Positions 1-13,279 of a stretch of 64,000 bases of DNA are shown here, piece by piece; within the stretch, counting starts at the first letter, position 1; each line of letters opens with the position of its first letter. The stretch is taken from contig OZ176057.1 of assembly GCA_964247055.1 (NCBI GenBank), positions 1,922,001 through 1,986,000 on the forward strand, in the 5' to 3' direction. Below the pieces are notes generated by a model, which did not search any database, was not told the origin of the DNA, and saw only the letters and a list, made by a program, of their open reading frames with translations. The translations under genes were made by a program, and so were the position numbers. This DNA is from Paragordius varius. Taxonomy: Eukaryota; Nematomorpha.

Positions 1-2008
1 TCTTTCGCTCAATACTATGTGTCGACGAATTACCAACATCGCAGAAGAAATTCAACTTTCACTAAAAGAAAAAATTCAAAATTTTGTGGGGTCCTTGTCA
101 TTTGATGAAAGCACAGATATAAGCAACATATCACAATTGGTAGTCTTTATTCGAGAGATAGGTGAATTTTTTGATATAACAGAAGATATTTTAGGCTTAC
201 TTCCGACGAAAAATACAACTAAGGGAGATGATATGTTTCATGCAATTTTAAATGTATTGAGGACAATAAATTAAATATGAGGCGCTTCTTGTTTGATAAC
301 AGATGGTGCCCCAGCTATGATGGGAAAAACAAGGGAACCGTGAAATTATTTTTAAATAAGATGGAATCCGATGGTATTAATATTGACCTATATACATAAT
401 GCATTGCATAATTCACCGTGAAAATCTCTGCGCACATGCTCTGACAATGGACAATGTTATGACCGTTGTTATTAAAGTAGTTAATTATAAAATCTCAAGT
501 TTTGAAGCATAGGCAGTTAAGGAGTTATTAAAAGAAATTCATTCAGAATGAGATCTTATATTTTTTTCAAATGTAAGGTGACTTAGTCGAGGGAAATGTC
601 TAAAAAGGTGTTATTATTTATTAAAAGGAACAAATATTTTTCTATTGCAGAATAATTATGTGGTAGAGGAATTAACCAATGAAGATTGGTTGTCAGATTT
701 ATGCTTTTCCGTAGGTATTACCGAAAAACTAAATCAATTAAATAAATCCTTGCAAAAGCAAGATAATTTAATTGTTAATGCCAATAACCATATTAAAGCG
801 TTTTGTAAAAAATTAACGTTATTTTAAAAAAATAATGCTGAAAATTTTCCAGAATCGAATGGATTTAAAGCTGGTAAAACTAACAATTTAAAAAATGCAG
901 ATCAAATTAACAATAATAGATACGGGGATATGACAAAATATGAAAAAATATTTAATTTATTTTGTTGTCTATTCTACGTTGAACTATCAACGCTCCTATT
1001 AATTTACAAATGGAATTACTAGATTTGCAATCCAATAATGAATTGAAATTATTATTTGGGCAAAAAAATGAATTTTGTAAAAAATATTTAACGAATTTTT
1101 GCACAAAGATTACTTTGTGCTTTTGGGTCCACTTATCTTTGTGAAAGTTTTTTTTCTAAAATGAAATACACAAAATCTCTTTCACGTTCTAACTGATGAA
1201 AACTTGGAGAATGAATGTGCTGTATCAAATATTAATATAGATCTGATTAAATTAAGCATAAAAGAAATAAATATTTTTCATTGCATAATTAAATTTTTAA
1301 TGGGATATTTGTTTTGTAATTTTTTATTAAAAAAACTTAATTAGACATTTTCCTCGACAACAATCATGTGCACAAAGATTTTTATGGTGTCATTGCATTA
1401 TAAATATCTGATCATATTTAGGGCATCGGTTTCCATCTTACTCTTGTTTTATCCCATAGTGGATGGGCACCAATCTTTATCAAACAAGACACGCTCATAT
1501 TTAACTTAATACATTTTAAATTGATGATTATCATCTCCCTTTAAGAAGGCATTTCTTTTGGAGAGACTATCAATTGAGGATACTAATATATGTGCTTTTA
1601 TGTACTTTCTTTTAGGTCAGGTCCATTGCATGATTTATCGTGATCTGTATCGCGCGAAATACTTAAAACACATTTTATAATTTCATGTACGCACCTCATC
1701 ATAAACTCGCTCTCTGATAAATAAAGTTACATTTTGGCGATTAAATTCGCCACAGTCTACTCTAGTCATTTGCAATAAGTTTATACCATATCCATGTATA
1801 TCTTTTATTTACACAATGATATAATTTAATTATCAAAGCATTATCATATTTATACTGTTTTTCTTTTTGATATGAAAATTAGCCCATCTGTATCTTAATA
1901 TAATAAATTTATTTATTACCAATGTCTTGATATATATAAATAAAAAGCTCTTTGGAATTTTAAGGACGAAAAGGTGGCTTTTCAAGCCATTTGTGTTGGA
2001 CAACCCTG
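1..2008 (+). mobile_element. hAT DNA transposon relic (GTF2IRD2/SCAND3-like transposase), left end outside window
   Basis: The region holds pieces of a hAT transposase in plus orientation. Frame 17-274 contains DESTDISNISQLVVFI, the catalytic-domain block typical of GTF2IRD2/ZBED-type hAT proteins, followed near 300-330 in another frame by ITDGAPAMMG. Frame 645-827 reads NEDWLSDLCFSVGITEKL. Around 1000-1060 the C-terminal block reads LQMELLDLQSNNELKLLF, with remnants of the dimerisation region to about 1200. Several frameshifts and stops separate the pieces, so it is dead. The right terminus at about 1965-2008 (AAGCCATTTGTGTTGGACA, then CCCTG) matches the terminus of the MITE at 59246-59551. 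The stretch 1280-1960 shows no further coding sequence. Family placement is from recognised motifs only. Confidence 0.8.
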
Positions 2009-2772
2009 GTTTAAAGGCACCCTAAAAGTGATAGAATCAGAATCAATAACATTTTGCATTTTTGATTTAGATGAAACACATTTATAGTTGACGCGTTTCT
2101 CCTCTATATTATTTTTGTTGATCGATCTTAAGTCAAATGGAAATGGGAGTTTAGATTTCGGCTGCCAAAAAAATTAAATATTTTACTAATATTTTAAACG
2201 CATTTTATAACAATGGATGATAATGGATATTCCTTAGTTTGAATACACGGGCAGTTAGGCAGTTTGGACCAGTTCTGTTGATACGTGTTTGTGCAAGTTG
2301 GTGGATAGAATGTGCTGTAATTTTTAGATCTGATCCAAATATATTCATTCCAGGTTTTCTAGCCCTTTCCTATGCCTAGTATGTCTATTTTATGTTATCG
2401 GCCTTCATTACATGACTGAAAAATCTGAGCGGGTTATAATTTATTTGAAGTAGGCTTTGTTTGGAGCTAAATATAATCTATTTTATCATTATTATTTTTC
2501 CCCTTATACCGCGGATATACATCTAGGTCCATACATATGCTTTTATTTTGCTGAAATCAGTTTTCGTGAGGTCCAGGACTTACTATAGTGTACAGATAAA
2601 ATTATTGTTTCTATTATACGCTTTTTGATAGATTTGTTTCATTCGAGTATGATTGTTGCATTTTTTGTCATTGGATATCCTAATAATGTCCGTTGTAGAG
2701 GTGCCATTGGAAAATAACTGCTTCAGGTAAGTTATCTGTCTCATTTAATTTTTTTATATACTTATTCACTAG

Positions 2773-2817
<45 letters not shown>
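2773..2817. repeat. (TA)n(TG)n compound microsatellite
   Basis: An uninterrupted TA run passes directly into a TG run. Overlapping open frames here simply translate the repeat. Confidence 0.95.
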
Positions 2818-3722
2818 CAAACGGGTGTTCAATAGTCCATATTTTATGATGCATGGCCCTTGGGACATAAAATATTTTATTTGCCCCAAGGAGCAACGCC
2901 CCCGAAGGGGGCGTAGAATAGGGGACGGAGCAAAAAATTGGAGAAACGACTTTAAATATATGTTAATAAATAAAATGTTTATCATTAAATAATTGGTTTA
3001 TTTAATATTTAATCTAAAGGAAATATACGACGGCGTCAATAAGAATTAATAAATGAAGTTTTATTTTTTGGGATTGGGACTCTATCGTCATGTTTGAACT
3101 TAGATTTTCTACTAGGACTTTCCTTAGTTGATTTTTTTATATGTAAAAATTTGAATGTAAAATTTCAGAGTAATCATAATAATATATTCTTCTATGGTCC
3201 AAAACCGCAACTTTAAAACTTCCATCATGGATTTCAATAGCGAAGAAAGGAATTGCAGTGTTTTATTCGACCTACAAGTCAGTCCGTTATATATAATAAT
3301 ACATTCATTATTAATTTACATTTATTTTGAGTAAAGACTTTCCAGATCTTTTTAATGAATGTTCAGTCAACTTAACAAACAATCCATTTACAGTTGATGT
3401 AACATTTTTTCGAAAAAAGTTAATGAAGAGGTAGAGTTGAAATATGATTCGAAATCACCTTTCTAATCTTTATATTGAAAATTTTTGGATAAAAGCGCAT
3501 AACCTGCATCCAAATTTATCTCAAATCGCCTTACGTAATTATGTGAAACTGAATTCTCAGCATTGGTACAATTAAAAAATAAATATCTAATATAAAAAAT
3601 GAGGGTCTTAGGTGCAAATTATCAAGATTTCCCGATATGAAAAAAATCTGCACAATTTCAGAAAGGATCGCATTTATTATGTATTATTATAAATTTTACA
3701 ATTTTATCTGTGTATTTTTTTG

Positions 3723-3745
3723 AGGGGGGGGGGGAGGGGGGGGAG
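3723..3745. repeat. Poly-G tract with one A interruption
   Basis: About 20 G residues broken by a single A, in otherwise AT-rich DNA. It could form a G-quadruplex on the plus strand. Confidence 0.9.
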
Positions 3746-3889
3746 AGAAGGCAGGATTTTATTTAATTTGGTAGGGCTTGGAAATAGTTAGGAACAATTG
3801 ATTTATATTCTTATTTTTCTTATATATTAAATGTTAGGGATTTTAATTATTTCAGCTTGTGAAGGTTTAACTCTAACAATCCCAAGGTT

Positions 3890-3994
3890 GACAGTGATGA
3901 TGATGGTAATATTGATAATTTTCGGGTTTCGAACTCTACCACTTCAGACACAATGTTAGAGTCCGGCGCCCTACCTACTATAACATCCCGGCTT
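3890..3994 (-). repeat. Possible tRNA-derived SINE head
   Basis: On the minus strand the segment begins near 3992 with GGGATGTTATAGTAGGTAGG, continues GCGCCGGACTCT, and ends with GAGTTCGAAACCCG. The first part resembles a polymerase III A box embedded in a D arm. The second resembles a B box (consensus GGTTCGANNCC, one mismatch). Spacing of roughly 45-50 nt fits a tRNA gene or tRNA-SINE head. No clean cloverleaf acceptor stem is evident, so a SINE relic is preferred over a functional tRNA. Confidence 0.45.
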
Positions 3995-6900
3995 TAATAA
4001 CAATAATTACCCAGAAGCTTAAATTATCGATTGATACGATTCCAGGCTTTAAGGTTCATTTTTATATATATAACATATAAGGCCAAACGACACCTAATAG
4101 TGAGCAAACATTATAATTATAAATTGATATGAGATAAACTTGATTCATAAAAAAAGGATAATTGAGGTAAAATTCATTAAATTAAATTCATTAAATAAAT
4201 GCGGTTTGTGTTATTTTAAAAAGATTTAAATTTGAAAAAATATTCTTAAGAAATTATAAATGTCTCAAATGATAAATTAAGCATTTTATAAGTCTCCTGT
4301 TCTAACACAGATATAAAGGGAGTGAAGAAAACCAAATAGATGCAAAAACTAGATAGTATTTACTAGATAATTGTAAATATTTTTACATTTACTACCTAGT
4401 ATTTGCTCAAACGAGTATTTACTATAGATGTCAATTGAAAAAAAATTGTTTCTAAAACTATATAGTCATTACTATGTGGAAATTTATTTGGAGATGAATA
4501 AATTTGTTAAAACTATCTAATATATCCTGGATTTTTTCAAGATTGCCATGCTAGCTATGGCTAGTTTTGTCACCAAATTTGTGTGTATTTTTTGGAATTC
4601 GTATAATTATAGATTTTAGCATATAAGAATAACCCTAGAATTCACATTAACTTATCAAATTTTGCTATAATTTTATGCCACTTCTGATAAAAATGATTAA
4701 ACAAAACATAATCTTTGATTTATATAGTTTTCACAAAACATTAGAAATCTTATGAATTTAATATGTAAATTTACAATAATAGAAAGAATGTTAAGAAGAT
4801 AGTGTGATTATTAGTAAGTTAATGGATATATTTAATGGTTAAGTTATCACTTTACTATTGATATATGGTAACTCAACACTTCAACATGGTATAGTAATAA
4901 TATTAGTTATCATACAACGTGACTGTCAACATATTTTTAAATGCCAATTAAATATATTACATCATGAACGGATTAAAAAACCAGTAGGGAAAAAGTTGAT
5001 TTCGGATGCCGAAAAGAATGAAGTGGGTAAAATCAATCTTATTTTGGTACAATGCTTTTACACAAGATGAAAATTTTCCACCGATGATTACCAATTTCGA
5101 ATTATTTTAAATTAATTAGCGCGTAAAAACTTTATTGGCAAAATATATTTTATAATGCAATTTTTAGCAAAAAATTGCGAAATTTACTATTTTATGCAAT
5201 AATGGGGTATATAGTTGAAAAAAATCCTTGACTCCAGAAATAGTACACAAACATCGTTCGATGGTTTCACCTTAAAAAGGTGTTATGGAAGTAATTTTTG
5301 GGAAGCGAACTGGCTTTTCGAAAAGTCACAAAAAATAAAACTGGTCTAATGTTGTTTATGTGTTATTCATCAACTATTTTTATTTTTGTGATTCTAAAAA
5401 TTATTTTTCCATTCCTCTTAAATACAAACCATCCTATATGTATGAACATGTTTTACATTTTTCATTATTTTTTAGTCAAGTAATTACTAGGTAGTTAATA
5501 GCCAACCGACCCTTAGTTTGCTCAATTAAGCCATACTAGTCATTTACTAACGGAAATTTCAAATTTTTATTCAATCAATTTTCTACATAAGTATTTGCTA
5601 TGTCAGTAATACTAGGTGATACTAATATTTAATTCAATCCGACTTAAAATCTAGGAAATTTTTTATATTATTTCAAAAAAAATGATGGTATAACTATATA
5701 GCACCAACAAAATATGCGTTCGTAAATCACTACAAACCATGTATTTTTACGGAAAATGTTTCTCAGTAAATTTTTCAAATTAAGTTTAAAATATAATATT
5801 ATTGTTAAAAGGCTTTAATAATGATAAAATCTGTTTTTTGGTAATGTTAACTATGTACTAATGATATCGCCTATGTAAAAGTATTAGACCTGGGCCCTTA
5901 AATACGATTAAAAGTTCAAAAAGCACAAATTTACATACTAATTTATCACAGAAGATTAAATTATATGATTTAAGAAATTATCAGATAAAAATAACTTTAA
6001 ATGCAATTACGCAAAAATTTATATAATTTATATATATTCGCAAACGTTTGAACATTTCGACAGGTTTTTAAGCGCAAATTGAAAAGTTGCCACCGCATCA
6101 ATACAGTTTTTTATTTGTACAATACTGGTTTACACATAAAAATACATGAAACCTGAATGGTTTTGATTCAATCGTAAAACAGTGTAGGGTCTTTGTTCCG
6201 CAATCGAAAATGTAAAATAATATGGTAAAAATATATTTAAAAAATAATTGGTTACACTTGAAGTCATTTTCAACAATGGATTGGTTTTTTCTACAAAAAA
6301 CTTAATATTTTTAAAATTTAATAGATATTTTGACAATTTGTTAGTATTACCAAATTATGTAAATTCAGTTAGGTATTTTCTAAAACCAAGTTGCAATAAA
6401 CTAATGTGGTATGGTAATTATCTTTCTATAAAACTAAATCAATTAGATATGGCAGTTGCGGTATAAGAAAATATATGTTTTTTCAAACTTCAAACAAAAT
6501 ATGAAAATATATGCTTTAGTTCTAAAATATAATAAAATAAGCGCTAAAAAGGTAGTAGGGTAATTAACAAAATAACCAATTACCTATATTAAGAATTTTA
6601 TCCTTCCTCATACAATATACTCTATATGGAATAGATTAAGTTCTGACATTTTTGTACCAATAAAATATATATATATATTTATAAATATTTATAAATAAAA
6701 CTGCGTATTTGTCAAAGTTCGTAGAAAATATATGTAAAACAAAAAATGACAAAAAATAAACTCACGTATGATAAAAGAGTTTAAAAAAATTGGGTCACAC
6801 ACAGAAATACCAAAAAAAATATAGGGTCTGGATTTTTAGAGGACGCTTATTATATTTCATATTTTTGCTATTAATATCGGATTAAATTAGTTTTTCCTTA

Positions 6901-9074
6901 ATACATATTTTCACTTATATATTTTGAAATTGGAGTTTATATCCAAAATATTCGATCTAGTAACATAATGATACATTTTTTTTATATCTCCAAGGGCAAT
7001 TTGCGAGTAATGTTTAAATATGTGCGAAATGAGTTTATAGTATAAAAAGTAAAGTTTTTAAAGTATTTTTCCCGAAACTGTTATATATACTGTTTTTTCA
7101 ATACATTTTTTACATATAATTATATCGAATAATTTTTAAGATGCGACTCCAAAAACAATATAATGTTGTATATCCTAAGGTTAACATATCAATTTTCGTT
7201 TGTAAAAATATAGTTTTATAAACATTTACTTCCATGCTGGAGGTTTACACATAAAAATTAAAAAACTTATTGCAGTATTACAACCTTAAATTTTCTTATT
7301 TTTCAGAAAACTTATTGCATTATGGCAACCTTGAAATTTTTTGGAAAATTAATTTATACATTATTAACACATTTTATACATTAGTTTCAAAAATTAAGAA
7401 AAAAAGTATAAATAAATTCGACCTTATTTCTAAAATAGTTCAACATTTTTTAAAATGAAAAAAATAGGAAAATTGACATGAATATTAATAAATGAATTTA
7501 ATCACTTCATTAATCGTAATTAACTTTGGCTCAATGTTCCTCCAATAACTTAAAGAATTGATCAATAATAGATTTTAACTCTATCTCACTATAATTACTG
7601 TACTCTATTTAATCATCTTGATATGTTCTATCATCACGTAGGAATGATTCATATTAAGAGCGGTTAAGCCCTATTGTAACTTAAGCTTGTTATTGTAAGC
7701 ACAGATAAGATTCTTATCAAACTATTTAAATTATAATTATCATGTTGAAATGCGGTATCTTATATCTCATACCAGTTTAATTTTTTTGTTTTTGCCAAAT
7801 GATAACAAGATCAATTGAATTTTGGCATAGTTTAATTGCACAGTTAAAAATAGCCGTTTTCACACTTAAATATGTTATCTTTTTGTATATTAGATTTGGT
7901 GTTAATCAAAAATCCTTAGACTATAACTCATTGTACTTTTGACGGTTTGTGCAAAAAATTCATCTGTATACTTTGTTGATATGGAATCTGTAAGGCAATT
8001 ATTGAACATTATCAACTTCAACTTTTTTATTCCCTCACTTCCTGGTTTGTTTTGTTAGACTTCCGCTTTTCGCTATCTTTTTTTGTAATAATCATTTGTA
8101 CTTTTGCGTAAGCCTTTGTAATTTTTTTGCAACTTGCTTTATGATTAAATTATGGAATGTTGCATATTGGTAAAGGTCGAGATCGCTAGAATAATTATTG
8201 CTTTTTGTTCTGTGTCTAATGTGGTTTTTCAAGGGACAAACCATATTTGATTAGCTTACCATATAAAAATGTCCAAATCTATGTTTAGCTGCTGAAACCA
8301 TGTTTTTTTATTGCAAGCTTGTTTCGATATTAAAATTTAAATTTGTTTCATGGCACAATTTATAGTGTCTACAATTTTTCACATGCTTTATCAGGTTTTT
8401 ATGCCCCTCATGTTTTTAATATTAAAAAAGCAAAATTTAATATTTGAAATGTTATATAAATTTTGTGTGATATTTTATTGAATTCCCATCAAAACGGAAT
8501 GACCATATATTGTTTAAATATTATTTAATACAAAATTCATCATGTGATAACATATTATTCTTGTATCCGATAGTAACGGATATATGTCAATTTATTACTT
8601 AGATTTCTTTTAACACAAACGAGAACCTCAGACATAACTATTTATGTAGATTACTCATCTTTATATTAGGAACATTTACTTTATTAATTAATGAATATAC
8701 TATGGTAAAAAATTATAAATATAGTTTTTGACTTTGGGTAAAGAAATACTTATTTATCCAGGTTATCTTTTTTTACTTCCAAAAATTATAAAGGTTCTAT
8801 TTTAGAATAAATATTTACACCATAAACTATATTATCAATAATTAAATAATCATAACGGAAAAAATGAGCTCCTATGGGTTATCAAACCGTGGCTCATAAA
8901 TTAATTTTTGGTCACAAAATTTGCAAAATATAAAAATTTATCATGTAAGGGGTTACATCAGCGGTTCATATTGCCGCTAACATTACAATATTATGAATGA
9001 ATATACGATTGTTAATATTTTAGTTTATATTATAATATAAATGTTGTATGAAAATCATTGAAAAGACGGTATTT

Positions 9075-9265
9075 AAAATAGAACCAATTCTAAATGTAAA
9101 GAGCCGGTTTTCAACCCTTTAATTTTTACAAACCAATCCTTGCATTTGCTCAGTAACCATTCCGGTTCCATTTTTAAACTTTTAGGAGCCAGGGCGGTTA
9201 CGATTCCACCCGTCCAGGAACCACCCCTCTTCAGTTTCACTTTTCTGAACCGGTTCAATGCCCTG
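9075..9265. mobile_element. hAT-type MITE fragment with AACCGGTTC terminus
   Basis: The right end reads CTGAACCGGTTCAATGCCCT, whose complement begins AGGGCATTGAACCGGTTCAG, a recognisable hAT-style terminus. It is related to the element at 20283-20790, which starts AGGGCTTGGAACC. The left end is not clear and no target duplication could be fixed. Confidence 0.5.
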
Positions 9266-9424
9266 GTGAAAAAATAATAATTGAAAAATATTTTACCAAA
9301 TATTAACATTCATTTAAATTTGACGCCAAGCGATTTTACACTTTAGTTGTGAGTCCATAGTAGACGCTCTTAAAATTGTAACTTTATCCTTAATATTTCA
9401 TCTAGGATTGTTAATATATTCGTT

Positions 9425-9700
9425 GGCGCGTTTTGCGCTATGAGACTGTCCATAAAAATATCCTAATGCAATATATATATATATATATATATGTTAGGAA
9501 AATGTATCAAGATTATCATAGTACGTTTAGTTTCGGCCTATGCGTGATTTAAGAAAGTTATTTAACTTGGTTAGTGCTTTATATCAGAAATGGCAAACTT
9601 TGAGCATATTTTTTTAAATAAATGTTTTGAAGATAAATACTTCATTCCAAAATATACCACTAAAATATACATACAAAAAGTAACGATATAAATTAGGCAC
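9425..9700. mobile_element. Fragment of long-terminal-inverted-repeat family E
   Basis: Contains AGGAAAATGTATCAAGATTATCATAGTACG and the following block ending near ATGGCAAACTTTGAGCA, both shared with the family E copies at 37651, 38889, 43965 and 53325. Only the left arm is present. An internal (AT)n run lies at 9470-9492. Confidence 0.6.
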
Positions 9701-10979
9701 CACACTTGTGATTTCAAGTTTTACTTGATCATATGATTTTTTTATCATCTGTGAACAATAACGTTAAAATTTTCTATACATGAAAGCAAGCTATGAAAAA
9801 CTTGCAACTTAACTCAAAATTGTTATCCACCCACCCATAGTCAGGCTTTTAAATAATTTTATGTTTTTGTGGCTTTCTATAAAATTCAGAATATTATTAA
9901 GTAATCGCTCGAACACATATCATAGTAGTTTTAATAATTTGAGTATTAGGATAAAAATTTTGGCGCTTTAAAATTCGCTCTAATAAGCCCTCTATAAAGC
10001 GGGTCAAATGACATAACGCTGTTACAATTTTTCGCCTTATGAGACTATATTATATAAGATCAAAATGATTTATTTTCTCAACATAAAGAAAAATTTTGAG
10101 CACTTAGATGAGGGTATGACCCAACACGCCATCATATTAATGTTAGGTGGCTGTGAATTCTTTTTTCGAAAAAGTATAAGACCATATGGATTCGATTATT
10201 GGTATATGCCATATAAAGGCAAAAATTTAACCCAGCGTTTTTATATAATCTCGTATGGTTTCCACCTTGTGAAGAAGCCACCATATTTAATAAATTAATA
10301 AAGTAGATGTTTGAAAAACAGAGACCATATAAAACCAAGAATGTTTTCATTTTCAATAAAAATTTAGAAAAAGGTATCAATAAATAACGATAAATCCCCA
10401 CGCTCTGTAAGCGCATAAAACTAACATATATTCAGAGCAATTTTTATCAAGATTAAATGAATCATGGTTTTAAATATTTTTAAAATATTTATTTACATAT
10501 AAAAAATCGGATTGGTCTTCGAAAGGTCGCAAAAATAACGCTTTTGCTGTATAGGCATAAAAGTATATAGACCCTATTAGTTTTTGTATATTATCATTAA
10601 GTGTTAACATATATTAACACTTAACTACGTCATTAATTTTTTGTAGAATATTACATTTTTGGGGTAGTTTCACACCCCAATACATCAAAATGTAAATAAT
10701 GTATAGTTAAGGTGACCAGACGTCCCGCTTTTTCACACTTTGTCCCGCGTCCCGCTACGTTTTTAAAATGTCCCGCTTTTTCACGATTATATAAAAAAAT
10801 TTTTTTTAATACTAATAAATTTTTTTATCCGTTTATATTTTTTATCATTAAATATCTTTAAAATCTATTCAATTTTAAATTAAAATTTTTTATTTTTAAA
10901 TTAAAATTTTTATTTTTTTCGAATTTATATCATATGATTATACATTTTGCTTCCTACTACTACTGTCATCATTATCAAA

Positions 10980-11374
10980 AAGCCAAGTTAATACCACAAA
11001 TCTCTAGATTAAAAGACAAATTAATAATACCACAAATCGGTAGCTTACATGTTTATTTCAGAAAATTAAGGTAATATAATATTTACTATGCTAATATTTT
11101 AGTTTTATTACTTGCAAACATATCAAAAAGCCAAATTAATACCACAAATCGGTAGCTTAAAAGACAAATTGATACCACAAATCGGTACCTTACACGTTTA
11201 TTCCAGAAAATTAAGGTAATATAATATTTTAGTTTTATTACTTGCCAACATTATTAAAAAGCCAAATTAATACCATAAATCGGTAGCTTAAAAGACAAAT
11301 TGATACCACAAATCGGTACCTTACACGTTTATTCCAGAAAATTAAGGTAATATAATATTTATTATACTAATAGT
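10980..11374 (+). repeat. About three tandem units (130-149 bp) in the 5' part of hAT B copy 1
   Basis: Units begin near 10980, 11129 and 11259. Each contains TACCACAAATCGGTA motifs followed by CAGAAAATTAAGGTAATATA. The related element at 16401 has only one unit (about 16660-16740), so the amplification is specific to this copy. Confidence 0.85.
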
Positions 11375-11507
11375 AGTTAATAAATATGATCACAAATAGA
11401 GGTTGTAAATTCAACGATGAATTAATGAAAGTTTTTCTTTTATCAAAAAAACGAAGAATGAATCATCTGTTAAATGTCTTATATGCGGGGGGAATTCACC
11501 CTAGCAC

Positions 11508-13075
11508 ATGGTGGCAAGCATGATATTACAAAGCATATGGAAACACAGAAACAAACTTTTTTTAGATATGGTGGCATCATCTTACAAAATGAGCGATTTT
11601 TTTCGAAAAACCGCTTTTGGAGAAGAAGAAAAGAATTTGGCACTAGCTGAGGGCGTGTTATCTTTTCACGCCGTTAATTCCAATCATTCCTTTAGATCTA
11701 TGGACTGTACCTCGCAGGTTATTCGCACCTTATTCAATAAAAAATTTACATGTACCCGTACAAGGGCTGAAGCCATTGAATGCAATGTCCTTTCGCCACA
11801 TGCATTTTCTGAAAACAAAAAGATTTACTGAAAATTAATTTCTCATCGCTATACTTTGATGCATCTCGCAAGGAAACAAAATTATTTCCCACTTTAATAA
11901 GATATTTTTATCCAGAAACTGGAGTAATTAAAATTTTAGATTTTATTTCGCTACCCGGTGTAAATTCCGACATAAGTTTTACTTCAATAATAAATATTTT
12001 AGAAAATAATAATTTAAAAGACAAAATCATCGCATATAGCGCTGATACCATTACGAACTTCGGTGGAAAAGCAAGGAGGGGAACAAAAAATATTTTTCAT
12101 AAATAACAGATATTCTTAATCAAAACATTAATGGCGTTGGGTGTGCAGCGCATTTACACAACGTTATTCAAACAGCTACTGATTTGTTACCCTTAGATGT
12201 GGAAAATTTAATTATTAAAATATATATCTTTTTTACATATACACGGTACGCGTTGAAACGCTTAAGGAATTCTGTGAAAATGCAGAAGTTCAATATCAAA
12301 AAATGCTTGGATATTGTAAAACTCGTTGATTAGCTCTTCTGCCAGCTATCGGAAGAATTTTAAAAATGTATGATCCTTTAATATCCTATTTTTTATCACA
12401 GGACAAATGTGCTACAACTTTGGAAAAGTTTTTTGAAAGTGTTTCTTCAAAAATATGGTTAGAGTCACTACATAATCAAGCTTCTCTCTTTCAAAATGTT
12501 ATTAAATTGATAGAAGGTGACAAAACTTCGGCAATTGAATTAGTCAATTAAGTTAGAACCTAATTCCAATGTCAAGAAAGGTTAGAAAATAATTTTATAC
12601 CATTAACCATCCGCAATATAAATAATTTAGAAAAACAAGGCTTAATCAATCGCCAAGATATCCTGTACCATATAAAAATGTTTTATACAAACTGTAAAGA
12701 TTATTTGGAAGACTGGACGACGCAATTCAATGAAATTTATCATTTTCATTGGATAACATTAAAACCATAATTTAATTGGTGCGATGTTCAAAAATCATTT
12801 GATTATATCTGTTCCCAAAAATTATTAGTTAAAAGATATTATAATAATGAAAAACTTAAATTATGGACAAAAAAATATACAGTAGAAAAGAAATGGTTGG
12901 AAATATTTCATCATTTTGAAGCCAACTATATTACATACAATAATATTTAAAAAATTGTGGAATTTTCACTATCTTTACCTGGAACCAACGCTGCTACTGA
13001 GCGCGTTTTTTCCACAGTAATCAGGTGTGGACATCGGAAAAATCAAATTTAAATGTTGACCTTTAAAGACCGTTT
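11508..13075 (+). pseudogene. hAT transposase pseudogene (family B copy 1)
   Basis: The longest frame, 11508-11831, contains GVLSFHAVNSNHSFRSMDCT and ends with NVLSPHAFSENKK. Later pieces in other frames encode a region like LDFISLPGVNSD (about 11940), DLLPLDVENLIIK (about 12180), and the frame 12366-12551 with MYDPLISYFLSQDKCATTLE. The C-terminal dimerisation region is near 12955-13010. Interruptions between the pieces mean no functional protein. It matches the copy at 16811 and resembles hAT-superfamily transposase-like proteins; a precise subfamily cannot be given. Confidence 0.8.
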
Positions 13076-13279
13076 TATCTGTCAAATATAATTTGACAAA
13101 TTCTTGTGAATACTTCTAAAATATTTTAAAAAATGATGACAATCTGCTAAAACGCATTCAATATACCAAAGAATAAAATATTTTCTTATATTTATAAAGT
13201 TTTTATGTTAAAAAATAAACAAAATTACTTAAAATATTGTATAAGTCTTCATAATTTGTCAAATTATATGAACACATAA

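Larger units (their letters stand above)
2009..8880. other. Gene-free repeat-rich AT-rich stretch
   Basis: I find no convincing exon here. It holds a microsatellite, a G tract, a possible SINE, a GC-rich hairpin near 2895-2925 (CGCCCCC / GGGGGCG arms), repeated TAGTATTTACTAG-like words between 4350 and 5640, and a short imperfect tandem duplication near 7265-7345. The open frames are short, AT-driven and lack recognisable domains. Confidence 0.5.

Noticed and set aside
2680-2992. Overlapping open frames on both strands around the TA/TG microsatellite.
   Set aside because: They translate simple repeats and show no protein features.
3120-3270. Minus-strand frame reading FAIEIHDGSFKVAVLDHRRI, briefly considered as an exon of a beta-propeller type protein.
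   Set aside because: No usable acceptor or donor fits the frame; a stop precedes it directly, and no neighbouring exon supports it.
3890-3994. A functional tRNA gene.
   Set aside because: The B-box is good but no 7-bp acceptor stem or clear anticodon arm could be paired; a SINE relic fits better.
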